The notes under the pieces are model-generated. The model saw only the letters and a program-made list of their open reading frames with translations. It did not search any database and was not told the DNA's origin. The position numbers and the translations under genes were made by a program. Positions 39,414-49,772 of a stretch of 64,000 nt of DNA are shown one piece after another (the stretch's first letter is position 1; each line of letters opens with the position of its first letter). The DNA is from Dehalococcoidia bacterium (GTDB lineage: Bacteria; Chloroflexota; Dehalococcoidia; Lucifugimonadales; Lucifugimonadaceae): NCBI GenBank assembly GCA_022819585.1, contig JAJEGY010000001.1, forward strand, positions 1 through 64,000. The letters run 5' to 3'.

Positions 39414-41762
39414 TTAGTCCACAAATCCCCGTAGCTTTTGGCTGCGTGTGGGATGCCGCAGTTTTCGAAGAGCCTTGGCCTCAATCTGGCGGACGCGCTC
39501 ACGCGTTACGCCGAAGTAACGGCCAACTTCCTCCAGAGTCTTAGACCTGCCGTCCTTCATGCCGAAGCGGTGTTCAATCACCTGCTTTTCGCGGGCATCT
39601 AGCGTTTCGAGTATGTTCTGGACCGACTCTCTCATCAGGTTCGACGAAGCCTCCTCGATCGGACCGTCTGTGCTGGTCTCGGGGATGAAGTCGCCTAGTG
39701 TCGAGTCCTCCTCGTCGCCGATAGGGGTTTCGAGTGATACCGGTTGCAGAGAGATCTTCAGCGTGTCACGCACCTTCTGTGGCGTCGTCTCCATGTGCAC
39801 CGCGATCTCTTCAGGGGTCGGTTCGCGACCATATTCCTGAACTAATCGACGGCTGATACGCAAGAGTTTGTTGATCGTCTCAACCATGTGAACAGGAATG
39901 CGGATGGTTCGTGCCTGATCTGCGATCGACCTGGTTATCGCTTGGCGGATCCACCACGTCGCATAGGTCGAGAACTTGTAACCGCGCCGATAGTCGAACT
40001 TCTCCACCGCTCGGATCAAGCCGATGTTCCCCTCTTGAACAAGATCCAAGAGATTCATCCCACGGCCCATGTATTTCTTGGCCACCGACACCACCAGTCG
40101 CAAGTTCGCCTTCGTGATGTGGATGTCGGAAGCCGTTCCTCGGTTCCGGATCGTCGTCAAGTGGGCGTCGAGTAGCGGCCCATAGTAGAAGAGTCTCTGG
40201 ACAGCCTCGTTGTCCAGAGACTCTTCGATCTCGAAGATCTGCGGGTTGCTTTCAATCGCGTCCGGCGTCTCATTGGCAATCAACAGCGTCAACAGCGACA
40301 GGTTGCGGATCGTGGCTTTCGATTCGTCCTCGTCGCAATCCATGATGTTCGCCAGATACTCGATCCGTTCGTCGGAGTACGGTTCGTCGAGACACTGACG
40401 GATAATCGGATCCATCAGCATATCGGCGAGATAGGTAGTCGCGAACTGATCGGCGAGACTCAGCATCCATTCCGCGAACTCCTCCGAGCATTTCAGACCG
40501 TCGCGCAGAGTCTTCACACGTTTTTCTTGCGAAGTTTCACGCCAAGCACTGAATAACTTTTGACCATCCAGAGAGAACTCTGTATGACCGAAGTTCGGTG
40601 CCAAATCCTTGACTATCTCGAGCGCGCTTTCCCTCGATCCACCTAATTTCCTGCGGATCGGGGTTGCGGACGTCCTTCTGTAGGGGTCCGCAACGATCTC
40701 GAGCAGCCTTGGTTGAGTCAATACGTCCGCAATTGGCGCATCATCAATTCGATCCACCAGATCTCGGACGATCTCGGCAGTCGAGTTGTCACAATTGAGG
40801 ATTCCTCGGATCGCTTCTCTAACTCCGGCGTTGGGCAGGTTCTTGAACGCTCTTCGTGCCCTGACAGTGCCGACCTTGCGGAAAGTCTCTTCCGGTAACC
40901 TGGTCAAATCTCTGATAACTTCGATCGCTTCCTCTCGTGAGCAGTTGAAGATATCGGAGATGTATCTGACGTCGGGAATCCGGTAAGGATTCTTCAGCGC
41001 TTCATTGATCAACCCGAAGACTTCTGACATCCCCTCGTTGCAGTACCCGGAGTAGATGACCATCGCCTTGGCGGCTTTCTGCATCTTGCCCAGACGATGC
41101 ATCGCCTCGATATTGATCTCCGTTGCCGACGGCTTGGTTTCATGTTCGTTGAGAAAATCCGTCTCGATCTCTCCCACGATGCGCCGCAACTCCAGATTTC
41201 TGGCGAGTTCGCGTTCCTCCTGCGCCGTCAGCAACTCGACCCGACCGATCTCGCGCAGATACATTCGGACCGGATCGTCGGTCAGATCGACGTCCGCAAT
41301 CGTGTTTTCGATACCTATGACTTCTGCGCGCTGCTTTGCTCCAGTCGCCGAGCCATCCCAACTGTCAAGATCCGAGATCGTGTTCGACGGAGAAGACGTC
41401 GATAGCAATGCATTCGCCGGGCTGTCGTTGCCGTCTAGACGGTCGCCATCTCCCTCGTCATCTCCACCCAACATGCCGAAGGTAAGGGTGTCCTCTTCCT
41501 CATCGTCTTCCAACTCCTTGTCATCCTCATCGTCCTCATCGTCCTCATCGCGTTCCGCCTCTACATCCTCAGAATCATCTTGACCTTCAACATCATCAGA
41601 TGCATCCTCGACCTCTGCCGCGGGACGATCCACGGCCGCTTGTCGAGTGGTGCTTGGTGACCCTTCGGAAAATGGGAAATCGGCGGCGTCTTCGCCACCC
41701 ACTTCAACAACCGCCGCATCGCTTCTTGTCACGTGTTCTAGCCCGTCGCTTTCGTTAGACAA
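39414..41762 (-). CDS. rpoD: Primary sigma factor RpoD/SigA with repeat-containing insert
   Basis: Directs RNA polymerase to housekeeping promoters. The 782-aa protein has an acidic N-terminus (Asp/Glu runs, about 55-110), region 1.2 ([18 protein letters not shown], 162-179), regions 2-3 ([20 protein letters not shown] to [13 protein letters not shown], about 553-611) and region 4 ([35 protein letters not shown]). About 330 residues between regions 1.2 and 2.1 form a large non-conserved region with five ~50-residue repeats, first helices at 265, 315, 367, 415 and 466. The start is TTG with AGGAGG 8 nt upstream. It lies 12 nt downstream of dnaG, a classic pairing. Confidence 0.96.
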   Translation of the reverse strand: MSNESDGLEHVTRSDAAVVEVGGEDAADFPFSEGSPSTTRQAAVDRPAAEVEDASDDVEGQDDSEDVEAERDEDDEDDEDDKELEDDEEEDTLTFGMLGGDDEGDGDRLDGNDSPANALLSTSSPSNTISDLDSWDGSATGAKQRAEVIGIENTIADVDLTDDPVRMYLREIGRVELLTAQEERELARNLELRRIVGEIETDFLNEHETKPSATEINIEAMHRLGKMQKAAKAMVIYSGYCNEGMSEVFGLINEALKNPYRIPDVRYISDIFNCSREEAIEVIRDLTRLPEETFRKVGTVRARRAFKNLPNAGVREAIRGILNCDNSTAEIVRDLVDRIDDAPIADVLTQPRLLEIVADPYRRTSATPIRRKLGGSRESALEIVKDLAPNFGHTEFSLDGQKLFSAWRETSQEKRVKTLRDGLKCSEEFAEWMLSLADQFATTYLADMLMDPIIRQCLDEPYSDERIEYLANIMDCDEDESKATIRNLSLLTLLIANETPDAIESNPQIFEIEESLDNEAVQRLFYYGPLLDAHLTTIRNRGTASDIHITKANLRLVVSVAKKYMGRGMNLLDLVQEGNIGLIRAVEKFDYRRGYKFSTYATWWIRQAITRSIADQARTIRIPVHMVETINKLLRISRRLVQEYGREPTPEEIAVHMETTPQKVRDTLKISLQPVSLETPIGDEEDSTLGDFIPETSTDGPIEEASSNLMRESVQNILETLDAREKQVIEHRFGMKDGRSKTLEEVGRYFGVTRERVRQIEAKALRKLRHPTRSQKLRGFVD

Positions 41763-41774
41763 TCTGAGCGCCTC

Positions 41775-43688
41775 CTAGTAGTTCGGCACCGCGTGTCGCG
41801 GGTTCGCCAGTTCTTTCATGGCGCGGTTGGTATTCACCGCGCTTTTCACATCATCTTCACGCATCAAATTCCCGTTCTCTTTAGCCAGTTGCACCTCCTT
41901 CTTCTTGGTCCGTTTAAGGTAATCCATGTGCGTTCTGTTCGCACAATATTCCGCGATCCGAATTATCGCCGCTTGATCCTCAATCACTTCGACCGAGGGC
42001 GAAAGCGCAACACTTTTCAAACGATTCACCAGCGCCAACACTTCATCGTCGCCGCCGAATCTGGCAACACATGCATCAGCGTTACCACCTACCTTTAGGC
42101 CCTCGAACACACGCATCCGTACAGGATCAGTGAAATGTTGCGGCTTCACCTCTGCGACATGATCAATGGCATAGTCGTATTGGACCATGCAAGCGAGCAG
42201 GTCCAACTCCCAACTCGCTCTAGTTGCCGCGATCGGCATGGCGGAGCTGACGTTTCTCAATCGCCGCGTCTGATTCCTCCGACGCTGATCACTTTCTCGA
42301 GGCGATCCGATGTCGCGCGTGCCGCGACCCGCTCGCTTCCTGATAAGCACGTTCGTCAGGTGGTCGATGTCGACATCCAAACGATTCCCGAGGTCGGCAA
42401 GTAGGCGTTGGTCTCGAATTGTGCGCGGCGGGACACTCGCGAAATAAGGCTCAATATCATTCAATGCCGCATCCAAGCCAGCATCGCTACCAGTATCGTG
42501 ACTCCGGATACTGGCGCGTATCACGAACTCCATCACCTCGTCAGCTTGGTCAATCGATGCAACCCACTCCGCGCTGTCGTTGCGTATCGCCTCATCCGGA
42601 TCTTTTGGTTCGCCATGCTCTGACACGACAGGGCTGGCAACCCTGATGTCTATCTGAGACCGACGAGGGTTGGTTTGACTCGCTGAATGTCGTCCGAACT
42701 CCGAAATCGCGGTCCTTAAACCTCTCAACGTCGCCGCCTGTCCAGCTTCATCGGCATCGAGACACAGGACCACCGACGACGGCTTGTCGGCATCATCGGG
42801 GAGCACTACAGACAGGGTTTGCAGCTGTTCCGCCGTCACTGCCGTCCCCATGCAGGCCACAACATTCTTGAAGCCTCGTTCCTGGGCGGCAATCACATCC
42901 ATGTAACCCTCAACGACGATCGCTCTGGCAGATGCCCTTATCGCATCTACCGCCCAGTGAAGACCGTAGAGCAGCTTCGACTTGTTGAAGATCGAAGTTT
43001 CGTGGGTATTGAGGTATTTGGGCTGAGCATCTCCCATCGCCCGCGCGCCGAACCCCACGATGTTGCCTCGTTGGTCGCGTATCGAGATGGTGATCCGGTT
43101 CGCGAACATATCCCGCCATCCACCGTCGTTTCCTCTAACCACCAGACCGGCTTCTACCGCCGCTTCCGCGTCCGCATCTACCGATCTCAGATATGCGAGT
43201 AACGAATTTACGCCCCCCGGAGCGAACCCGATCCCGCGTCGTCGGGCCGTCGTCGCGTCAATATCCCGCGACTCGAGGTAACTCAACGCCTCTGCGCCTT
43301 GAGCCCCTTCTAACTGACGGGAGAAGAATTGCTCGGCGATCAAGTTGACGTCGTGGAGTGCAGAAGACTCGGTCCTGCGGCGATCATCGTCTTCCTGACC
43401 GCGGAAATCGACATCGATTCCCGCCTTGCCCGCCAGTTTTTCAAGCGCTTCCTTGAACTCGATACCATCCGCGCGCTTGACGAATTCAAACATGTCACCG
43501 CCGACGCCGCATGCGCCCCAGCACCGCCAACTGCCATGCTCTACAGATACGCTGAATGACGGCGTGCGCTCTTCGTGGAACGGACACAGAGCCTTGGGCG
43601 TGCGGGAAGTGGGATTGTCGAGGGCAATGTAGTCAGAGACGACATCAACAATGGTCAGTCGAGATTTAACTTCGTCGACTAAGGTCAT
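41775..43688 (-). CDS. dnaG: DNA primase DnaG
   Basis: Synthesises RNA primers for replication. The 637-aa protein has an N-terminal CHC2 zinc-binding domain with ligands Cys35, His38, Cys56 and Cys60; the last pair is CWGAC, C-x3-C rather than the common C-x2-C. The catalytic core includes FANRITISIRDQRGNIVGFGAR and a TOPRIM fold with VVEGYMDVIAAQERG and LCLDADEAG. The C-terminal helicase-interaction domain begins near residue 490. The ATG follows GGAAGGGAG. dnaG-rpoD likely form one transcript, preceded by dgt and the cmk-plsC-glmS group. Confidence 0.96.
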   Translation of the reverse strand: MTLVDEVKSRLTIVDVVSDYIALDNPTSRTPKALCPFHEERTPSFSVSVEHGSWRCWGACGVGGDMFEFVKRADGIEFKEALEKLAGKAGIDVDFRGQEDDDRRRTESSALHDVNLIAEQFFSRQLEGAQGAEALSYLESRDIDATTARRRGIGFAPGGVNSLLAYLRSVDADAEAAVEAGLVVRGNDGGWRDMFANRITISIRDQRGNIVGFGARAMGDAQPKYLNTHETSIFNKSKLLYGLHWAVDAIRASARAIVVEGYMDVIAAQERGFKNVVACMGTAVTAEQLQTLSVVLPDDADKPSSVVLCLDADEAGQAATLRGLRTAISEFGRHSASQTNPRRSQIDIRVASPVVSEHGEPKDPDEAIRNDSAEWVASIDQADEVMEFVIRASIRSHDTGSDAGLDAALNDIEPYFASVPPRTIRDQRLLADLGNRLDVDIDHLTNVLIRKRAGRGTRDIGSPRESDQRRRNQTRRLRNVSSAMPIAATRASWELDLLACMVQYDYAIDHVAEVKPQHFTDPVRMRVFEGLKVGGNADACVARFGGDDEVLALVNRLKSVALSPSVEVIEDQAAIIRIAEYCANRTHMDYLKRTKKKEVQLAKENGNLMREDDVKSAVNTNRAMKELANPRHAVPNY

Positions 43689-43892
43689 CTGCTCTCCCTT
43701 CCAGTGTTGGACTGGTTGCCGACACCGACCATTGCCCTATCACCGAAGTTGCTGGCCAAAGGCTTGCATAACTTGATACAGCGTCCGAAAACGCCTAGGA
43801 CGTACGGAAGTATAAACGAGAATCTGACGGATTCAACGCCTCCAAGGTATTCGCGGAAAAAGAGAGTTTTCGCGTGGTTTTGGGACGTTTCT

Positions 43893-44999
43893 TCAGTGCG
43901 GAGATGGGACGGTGACTCTGCCTTGATAGAGGCCCTCGGCACTGCCAGGCGAAATTCGTTCTAGCGCCATCACCGCAAAGGAATCGGTCATCCCGCTCAC
44001 AAAATCCGCCGCCGCGTATTCCGGCTCCATCGATATCACGCGCATCCACTCCGGGATGTCATGACCGTGCTTCGTGTAGTAATCGTGAAGCATCGCTACG
44101 GCGTCCCGGGCCCGGATGCCTTCGGGAGACGCCGATGTCGGATGATAGACACGCTCAAACATGAAGTCGCGCAACTGCGTAGTCACGTCCCGCATCTCGT
44201 CAGACATGCGGATCCAAATCTGAATGCCCAGACCATCCTTCTCGCCTGTGCAGTCCCACGATGTATCGATCACATTGCAGACCATTGCATTCAGACGAGA
44301 AGAGTGCGCGTCTCCCAACGCATCGCGGACCTCTATAGGCACATCCGCGGTTTCAAGAATTCCATCTCTCTCTGCATCCGCAAGATCATGAGCCAAGTAC
44401 GCGATCGCATCCGATATCCGCACGATCTGCGCCTCCAAAGACATATCCGTAACCGCCTCGGGAACGATGAACTTTCCCTCGGGTTTCGAATGCCGGCGCA
44501 CGGCGTCGACCACCTGATCAGTCAAATTCAAGCCCTGCCCGTGTTTCTCAAGCAGTGTCAACGTACGAACCCCTTGCCGAGCGTGCGTAAACCCATCCGG
44601 CAGCCGCTCATCAAGCACTCGCTCTCCGATATGGCCAAAAGGGGTATGGCCGACGTCGTGAGCCAATGCCGCCGCCTCGACAAGATCTTCATTCAGGTTG
44701 AGCGCCCTAGCGATAGTCCTCCCGACTTGCGCTACCTGCAAGACGTGAGTCATCCGCGTGGTGAAATGGTCTCCCTGAGGATTCACCAACACCTGGCTCT
44801 TGTGCTTCAACCTTCGAAACGCGTTCGAGTGAACCACGCGGTCACGATCGCGTTGGAACGCTGCCCGTACCGCTGATGGTTCCTCGTCAACCCTCCGAGT
44901 TGCGTCCTTTGATTTCGTCGCAAATGGCGACAGCGACTCTTCTCGTTGCTCGATTCGTTCCCGAACGCCAGAGTGAATCGCTTTCGAGCTTGAAGTCAT
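43893..44999 (-). CDS. dgt: Deoxyguanosinetriphosphate triphosphohydrolase-like protein
   Basis: HD-domain hydrolase that cleaves dNTPs to deoxynucleosides and triphosphate. The 368-aa protein has the family start RDRDRVVHSNAFRRLKHKSQV, the metal-binding HDVGHTPFGH and the later RRHSKPEGKF and RISDAIAYLAHDLADA. Length fits the shorter Dgt class. The start overlaps the glmS stop by 4 nt. dgt next to dnaG is common in Gram-positive and related bacteria and links dNTP pools with replication. Confidence 0.94.
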   Translation of the reverse strand: MTSSSKAIHSGVRERIEQREESLSPFATKSKDATRRVDEEPSAVRAAFQRDRDRVVHSNAFRRLKHKSQVLVNPQGDHFTTRMTHVLQVAQVGRTIARALNLNEDLVEAAALAHDVGHTPFGHIGERVLDERLPDGFTHARQGVRTLTLLEKHGQGLNLTDQVVDAVRRHSKPEGKFIVPEAVTDMSLEAQIVRISDAIAYLAHDLADAERDGILETADVPIEVRDALGDAHSSRLNAMVCNVIDTSWDCTGEKDGLGIQIWIRMSDEMRDVTTQLRDFMFERVYHPTSASPEGIRARDAVAMLHDYYTKHGHDIPEWMRVISMEPEYAAADFVSGMTDSFAVMALERISPGSAEGLYQGRVTVPSPH

Positions 45000-46834
45000 G
45001 CAACCGTGACGGTCTTTGCCAGATTCCTCGGGCGATCAGGGTCGATTCCTCGGGCGAGCGCCGTGTGATATGCAAGCTGTTGCAACGGAATCGTCATCAG
45101 AAACGGTGAATGTTCTTCGTCTTCCGACGCGATCGGTATCAACCCGTCGGCTATCGCTTCCACCTCGATATCCCCCTCATGCGCCACAGCGATCACCTCA
45201 CCGCTTCGACTCTGCACCTCGTAGATGCTGGTCAACATCTTCGTCCTCAGCTCTCCGTTTTTCGGCACTAGAGCGATGGTCGGCGTTGATGGCTCGACCA
45301 ACGCGTTGATGCCATGTTTCATCTCAGATGCCGAACAACCCTCCGCGTGGATGTACGCTGTCTCCTTCATCTTCAACGCACCCTCAAGAGCGACAGGATA
45401 AAGATCGCCGCGTCCCAAGATGAGCATATTTGTCACACCATCGAACCGTTCGCGGGCAAGTGCTTCGATTTCGGCCTCTTGCCCAAGAGTGCGGTTAATC
45501 GCACCGGGCAGCGAGACTATCGATTCGATATGCCGTTCAAACTCTGCATCGCTCAATCGACCGGCATCGCGCCCGAGCTGTAGTCCGATCATGTACAGCA
45601 CAAGCATCGTGTTGATGAACGTCTTGGTAGCTGGTACCGCAACCTCCACACCCGATCCAATATCAACAGCAACATCTGCTATCCGTGACGCTTCGCTGTG
45701 AACATTGGCAGTCACGACCGCGACGGTGCTTCCAACACTCTTCGCCTTCTCGATGGCGACCAGCGTGTCGTATGTTTCGCCTGACTGTGTGACCGCTACC
45801 AAAAGGTCCCGCTCGCCCATCACCGGATCGCGATCCGCCAACTCACCCGCATACTCGATTGACGTAGGTATCCTAGCCAAACGCTCGATGCGCCGTGCCC
45901 CGGCCATCCCTGCAAAATGCGAGGTGCCCATCCCCGCCAGCACGATACGGTCCAATTTGGCCGGCAACATGTCAAGTTCAGGAATATCGATTCGCATGTC
46001 GCTGAAATCGACACGCCCGCGCATCGCGCCCTGCACAGCCGCCGCCTGCTCAGAGATCTCCTTGTGCATGAAGTGCGCATGTTCGTTGATCTCCGAGATG
46101 CGACTTCCAGGGAGTAACTTCACAGGTTCTTTTTCGACCAGCTTTCCAGCCACATCTACGATCATGGCATCATCCGGACTGATGCGAACCGCTTCGCAAT
46201 GATCGACATGCACCACCTCGTTCACGTCTCGTGGCATCGCCGCCGCGTTGCTGGCGAGAATCCAGCCATCTCCAGATTTGCCCAACATCAAGCTGCCTGC
46301 ATACCCGATCCTGATCCCCACTACCGCATCCGGCTCATCTGCCGAAATAGCAAGAATCACCGACAGCCCCTTCAGCCGTCTACTCGCCTTCTTCGTCGCA
46401 GAAAGCAGCGAATCACCCGCTTGCATATGACGAGCAATCAGATGAGCGACAACTTCAGAGTCGGTATCGGAGGCAAATTCGATCCCATCCGCCTCAAGCT
46501 TTGCACGCAACCTCCCATGGTTTTCTATGATCCCGTTGTGTGCGATCGCTACCTTCCCGTCATAGCTGAGATGAGGGTGGGCGTTAGTATCCGTTGGGGC
46601 ACCGTGAGTCGCCCAACGAGTATGCCCGATCCCGGTCGTCGCTTGCCCGAACTGACCGTTGATCGTCTCTTCTAGAGCAGAAACTCGCCCCGCGCGCTTG
46701 ATCGTCGTGATCCCGTTACCCTTGATCGCCGCGATACCTGCGCTGTCATAGCCGCGATACTCCAGATCGTGAAGCGCGGACAGCAGAAACGTCTTCGCAT
46801 CACCGTAACCGGCGTACCCTACGATCCCACACAT
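44996..46834 (-). CDS. glmS: Glutamine--fructose-6-phosphate aminotransferase
   Basis: First step of UDP-GlcNAc synthesis for cell wall and other glycans. The 612-aa protein has the N-terminal nucleophile Cys2 (MCGIVGYAGYGDAK) of the glutaminase domain. The two SIS isomerase domains begin near 290 and 460, with the GMGTSHFAGM and LGRGDLYPVALEGALKMKE motifs, and it ends with the usual NLAKTVTVA. No glmS ribozyme is apparent in the 8-nt gap after plsC. It overlaps dgt by 4 nt. Confidence 0.97.
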   Translation of the reverse strand: MCGIVGYAGYGDAKTFLLSALHDLEYRGYDSAGIAAIKGNGITTIKRAGRVSALEETINGQFGQATTGIGHTRWATHGAPTDTNAHPHLSYDGKVAIAHNGIIENHGRLRAKLEADGIEFASDTDSEVVAHLIARHMQAGDSLLSATKKASRRLKGLSVILAISADEPDAVVGIRIGYAGSLMLGKSGDGWILASNAAAMPRDVNEVVHVDHCEAVRISPDDAMIVDVAGKLVEKEPVKLLPGSRISEINEHAHFMHKEISEQAAAVQGAMRGRVDFSDMRIDIPELDMLPAKLDRIVLAGMGTSHFAGMAGARRIERLARIPTSIEYAGELADRDPVMGERDLLVAVTQSGETYDTLVAIEKAKSVGSTVAVVTANVHSEASRIADVAVDIGSGVEVAVPATKTFINTMLVLYMIGLQLGRDAGRLSDAEFERHIESIVSLPGAINRTLGQEAEIEALARERFDGVTNMLILGRGDLYPVALEGALKMKETAYIHAEGCSASEMKHGINALVEPSTPTIALVPKNGELRTKMLTSIYEVQSRSGEVIAVAHEGDIEVEAIADGLIPIASEDEEHSPFLMTIPLQQLAYHTALARGIDPDRPRNLAKTVTVA

Positions 46835-46842
46835 ACCGTTCC

Positions 46843-47601
46843 CTACACCGACTTTCCGCTTGTTTCCGCGTTCAATGCCGTCTCGGTGCGCGAACCCTTC
46901 ATACCAAGCGGAAGTGGAGATTCCACCGCGCTTGTAAATTCAAAGTTTGCTGGGATTTTGTCGGAAAATATCCCTCGACGCTCCTCCGGCAAATGCATAG
47001 CCAGTCTTGTCATCAACTCTTCCGTGACTCTTTCAAGTTCACCGCGCCCCGACACGTCTTGGTCGATTCTGAACGGTTCACCAACCGACATCCTGATCTT
47101 CGCTATAGGCATCAATACCTTCAGGATATTCTGCAGATTGTCAGTTCCGTAAAATCCGATCGGAATGACCGTCGCCCCAGTCTGCGCAGCGACGAGGGCA
47201 GTACCAACATGCCCCTTCTTCAAGCCCTCCATGTTCCGGCTGCGAGTACCCTCCGGGAACATCACAACAGCCCGGCCATCTTCCAGCATCGTACGTGCCC
47301 ATCGCAACGCGTGTAAATCCGCCGTATACCGACTCACCGGATAGGCGCCCCAGCCCTTCAGCAAGAACGTGAACAACGGATTGTTGAATAGTTCGCGTTT
47401 CGCGAGGAAGAGAGCGCGCCGCGGAAGCACGGACGCCACTATCGGAGGGTCCAGATTGGCAAGATGATTGCAGACGTAGATCACAGGACCACCCACTGCC
47501 AATCGCTCGCGGTTCTTCACTTCGATATCGGCAAACATCGCCAGCGTCCCGCGGAACGCCGTGTTGCAGACCGGAAAGAACCACTGTTTGTTCGCCTTCA
47601 C
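46843..47601 (-). CDS. plsC: 1-acylglycerol-3-phosphate O-acyltransferase (PlsC family)
   Basis: Adds the second acyl chain in phospholipid synthesis at the inner membrane face. The 252-aa protein has the catalytic NHLANLD (His46, Asp51 in the HX4D motif) and the substrate-binding FPEGTRS (115-121). The C-terminal tail after about residue 205 is not conserved. It overlaps the upstream cmk by 4 nt and is followed by glmS after 8 nt; cmk-plsC adjacency is widespread among Firmicutes and Chloroflexi. Confidence 0.93.
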   Translation of the reverse strand: MKANKQWFFPVCNTAFRGTLAMFADIEVKNRERLAVGGPVIYVCNHLANLDPPIVASVLPRRALFLAKRELFNNPLFTFLLKGWGAYPVSRYTADLHALRWARTMLEDGRAVVMFPEGTRSRNMEGLKKGHVGTALVAAQTGATVIPIGFYGTDNLQNILKVLMPIAKIRMSVGEPFRIDQDVSGRGELERVTEELMTRLAMHLPEERRGIFSDKIPANFEFTSAVESPLPLGMKGSRTETALNAETSGKSV

Positions 47602-48329
47602 GCTACCTCCAGCCCCTCGATTTTCCCTTCTCTAGAGAAAATCTCGCTATCGCCAATCATCCATAAGATCTTCTCAACCACCTCTGCCGCAGTCAGGTCG
47701 CCGTTATCGACGATCTTTGCATCCCCTGCCGGTCGCAACGGCGAGTCGGTCCGATTCGAGTCGATCTCGTCCCGCCTTTGAATTGACCTGAGCACATCCT
47801 CGTATTCTTGACCATCGATATTACCCTCATCATCCTCAGCCCTACGACGGGCCCTGACTTCCGCCGATGTCACCAAGAATATCTTCAAAGGTGCGTCCGC
47901 GAGTACCACCGTACCGATGTCGCGGCCAGCCATAACAATCGGACCGCTATCCGCGACGGCTCGTTGCTGCCGCACTAACGCCCTACGGACCTCAGGAATC
48001 GCAGAAACTTGTGAGACGGCCTGATTGATCCGTTCAGCATGTAGAACGTCGGTCAAGTCCTCGCCATCCACAACCAGTCGCCAATCTCTTTTCCCTTGGT
48101 GAATGACCTCGAACTTCGCCGAATCGGCAATCCTAGCCAACGCGCCTACATCATCGAGCGAGACCGATCTCCTCAAAGCCATAAGCGTCACAGCACGGTA
48201 CATCAAACCGGTATCAAGAAATCCAAACCCCAATCGTTCGGCGAGCATCTTGCCTATGGTGGTTTTCCCCGAAGCTGATGGCCCGTCCAACGCGATCCGC
48301 TTTCGTGCGTGTTCTGTTGGCAACTTCAT
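47598..48329 (-). CDS. cmk: Cytidylate kinase
   Basis: Phosphorylates CMP and dCMP for nucleotide pools. From the ATG at 48329 (MKLPTEHARKRIALDGPSAS) the protein is 243 aa, close to family size; the 18 extra residues in the track are unlike the family. P-loop GPSASGKT (15-22), LDTGLMYRAVTLMAL, VMAGRDIGTVVLADA and the lid region AEVRARRRAEDDE match Cmk. It heads the reverse-strand group cmk-plsC-glmS-dgt, divergent from cvpA. Confidence 0.94.
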   Translation of the reverse strand: MKLPTEHARKRIALDGPSASGKTTIGKMLAERLGFGFLDTGLMYRAVTLMALRRSVSLDDVGALARIADSAKFEVIHQGKRDWRLVVDGEDLTDVLHAERINQAVSQVSAIPEVRRALVRQQRAVADSGPIVMAGRDIGTVVLADAPLKIFLVTSAEVRARRRAEDDEGNIDGQEYEDVLRSIQRRDEIDSNRTDSPLRPAGDAKIVDNGDLTAAEVVEKILWMIGDSEIFSREGKIEGLEVA

Positions 48330-48542
48330 TCGCTGAGGACATGTTCTCGCCTCCCACACTTTCCGTCCCAAACCGCCCTCCAACGTCGTGATTCGGTCGA
48401 GGCGACAAACTTATCATTCGATTATAGACAGCGTGGACGAAGTGCGCGTTTATCCTGTGTCGGCCGCGCTTTTGAGACGAGATTTGACGACATCCCCACG
48501 CGATTCGCCGATCCTTGGCGTTCGGTCAACACCCACCTATCG

Positions 48543-49136
48543 ATGAGCGGTCTAGATGGCATATTCATACTCACAATCGCGCTTTTGGCATTTTGGGGAT
48601 TCCGAACTGGAGTATTTGGCACCGCGATCTGGCTTGTCGCTGCCTTCGTTACGATCATCCTCGGCGCACAGATCGTAAGTCGCGTCATCCCGCTTCTCGG
48701 CCTCCCTAACAACTACTTCTCGATTGCCACGTCATTCGCTTACGTGCTCTTTTCGGCCGCGGTGTTCACGATAGCGCGATGGATATCAACGTCCGTCCGA
48801 TTGGTAATCGATTTCACACCGTTGAAGTGGATCAACGGGATCGGCGGAGCACTGCTAGGTGCCGTGATGGGCCTCCTCGTGGTCGCCGCCATGATCGCCG
48901 GACTCGCGATATTCACATACGTCGTGCCCGAAGGCAGTCTCGAATTCGGCGGTGTCTCATACGCAGACTCTTACTCGGGAATCTACATCAGCCACCCTCC
49001 CCGCTCATGGCTGCACGATCAACTCACTCATTCCATCGTCGTTGAAGCATTCTCCGTCTTGCCAGCCTTCATCCTGCCCTTCGCTCCACGCGAAATCGGC
49101 ATTGCCGTCGAGGTGCTGTTCTCCAACGTCCAGTGA
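48543..49136 (+). CDS. CvpA family membrane protein
   Basis: A 197-aa protein with four hydrophobic segments: GIFILTIALLAFWGFRTG, GTAIWLVAAFVTIILGAQI, SIATSFAYVLFSAAVFTIA and INGIGGALLGAVMGLLVVAAM. The FRTG turn and the NGIGGALLGAVMG helix are typical of CvpA, a family required for colicin V production in E. coli and linked to envelope homeostasis. I start at the ATG at 48543 (MSGLDGIF); the 78 residues upstream in the track overlap cmk antisense and are not hydrophobic. Confidence 0.85.
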   Translation: MSGLDGIFILTIALLAFWGFRTGVFGTAIWLVAAFVTIILGAQIVSRVIPLLGLPNNYFSIATSFAYVLFSAAVFTIARWISTSVRLVIDFTPLKWINGIGGALLGAVMGLLVVAAMIAGLAIFTYVVPEGSLEFGGVSYADSYSGIYISHPPRSWLHDQLTHSIVVEAFSVLPAFILPFAPREIGIAVEVLFSNVQ

Positions 49137-49208
49137 CGCCCACTCGGATTTCAATATCGCAACGCAATCGCGAATGTTGGCAACACCCAACATCAACCGC
49201 TATAAAAT

Positions 49209-49772
49209 ATGGGCATTGTGAGTGACTACGCGTTAGTGCTGATACGTTCGAGGGTTTTGGTGCTCAACCAGAACTATCAGCCTCTCAACATCTGCGACGT
49301 GCGCCGCGCCGTTTCACTACTTGGCAAAGGAAAAGCCGAAACGGTTCAATGCGGTGTCGAATACATCCACTCCGTTTCCAGGATGTTCGAACGCCCCGAG
49401 ATCATCCGCCTCGTCTACATGGTCCGCAAACCCCTTCACCGCCGCAAACTCTCGCGCCGAGAGGTCTTCCTGCGCGACGGCAACTCATGCCAATACTGCG
49501 GTACTCGAAGCGCCAACATGACCCTCGATCACGTCATCCCCCGATGCAAGGGCGGCCAGCACACATGGGAAAACGTCGTAACCGCTTGCCAGCGATGCAA
49601 CCATCGCAAAGCAGGCTCCACACCCCGCGAAGCCGGCATGAAGTTGCGAAGGGAACCGATGGAACCCCGTCCAAACCCCTACGCAGGCTTCAGCGCCGAC
49701 CGCGTTGATCCCGCATGGCTCCCGTTCATGCCCTGGTTGGCTAAGCAACCATTGCCCACCGCGGCGGGTTAG
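49209..49772 (+). CDS. HNH endonuclease family protein
   Basis: A 187-aa protein of the small HNH group widespread in actinobacteria, cyanobacteria and Chloroflexi. It has the conserved N-terminal VLVLNQNYQPLNICDVRRAV and the nuclease core: CQYC (94-97), LDHVIPRCKGG (His108), ENVV (Asn122) and CQRCNHRK (127-134). Function in these hosts is not established; it appears chromosomal and house-kept rather than phage-linked. Its TAG stop overlaps the convergent PaREP1-like gene by 4 nt (TTAG). Confidence 0.9.
   Translation: MGIVSDYALVLIRSRVLVLNQNYQPLNICDVRRAVSLLGKGKAETVQCGVEYIHSVSRMFERPEIIRLVYMVRKPLHRRKLSRREVFLRDGNSCQYCGTRSANMTLDHVIPRCKGGQHTWENVVTACQRCNHRKAGSTPREAGMKLRREPMEPRPNPYAGFSADRVDPAWLPFMPWLAKQPLPTAAG

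Noticed and set aside
43845-43875. CGCGGAAAA...TTTTCGCG stem as a terminator of dgt
   Set aside because: The stem needs a bulge and no T-tract follows in the reverse-strand direction.
44061-44876. 271-aa forward ORF
   Set aside because: Antisense to dgt; no domain.
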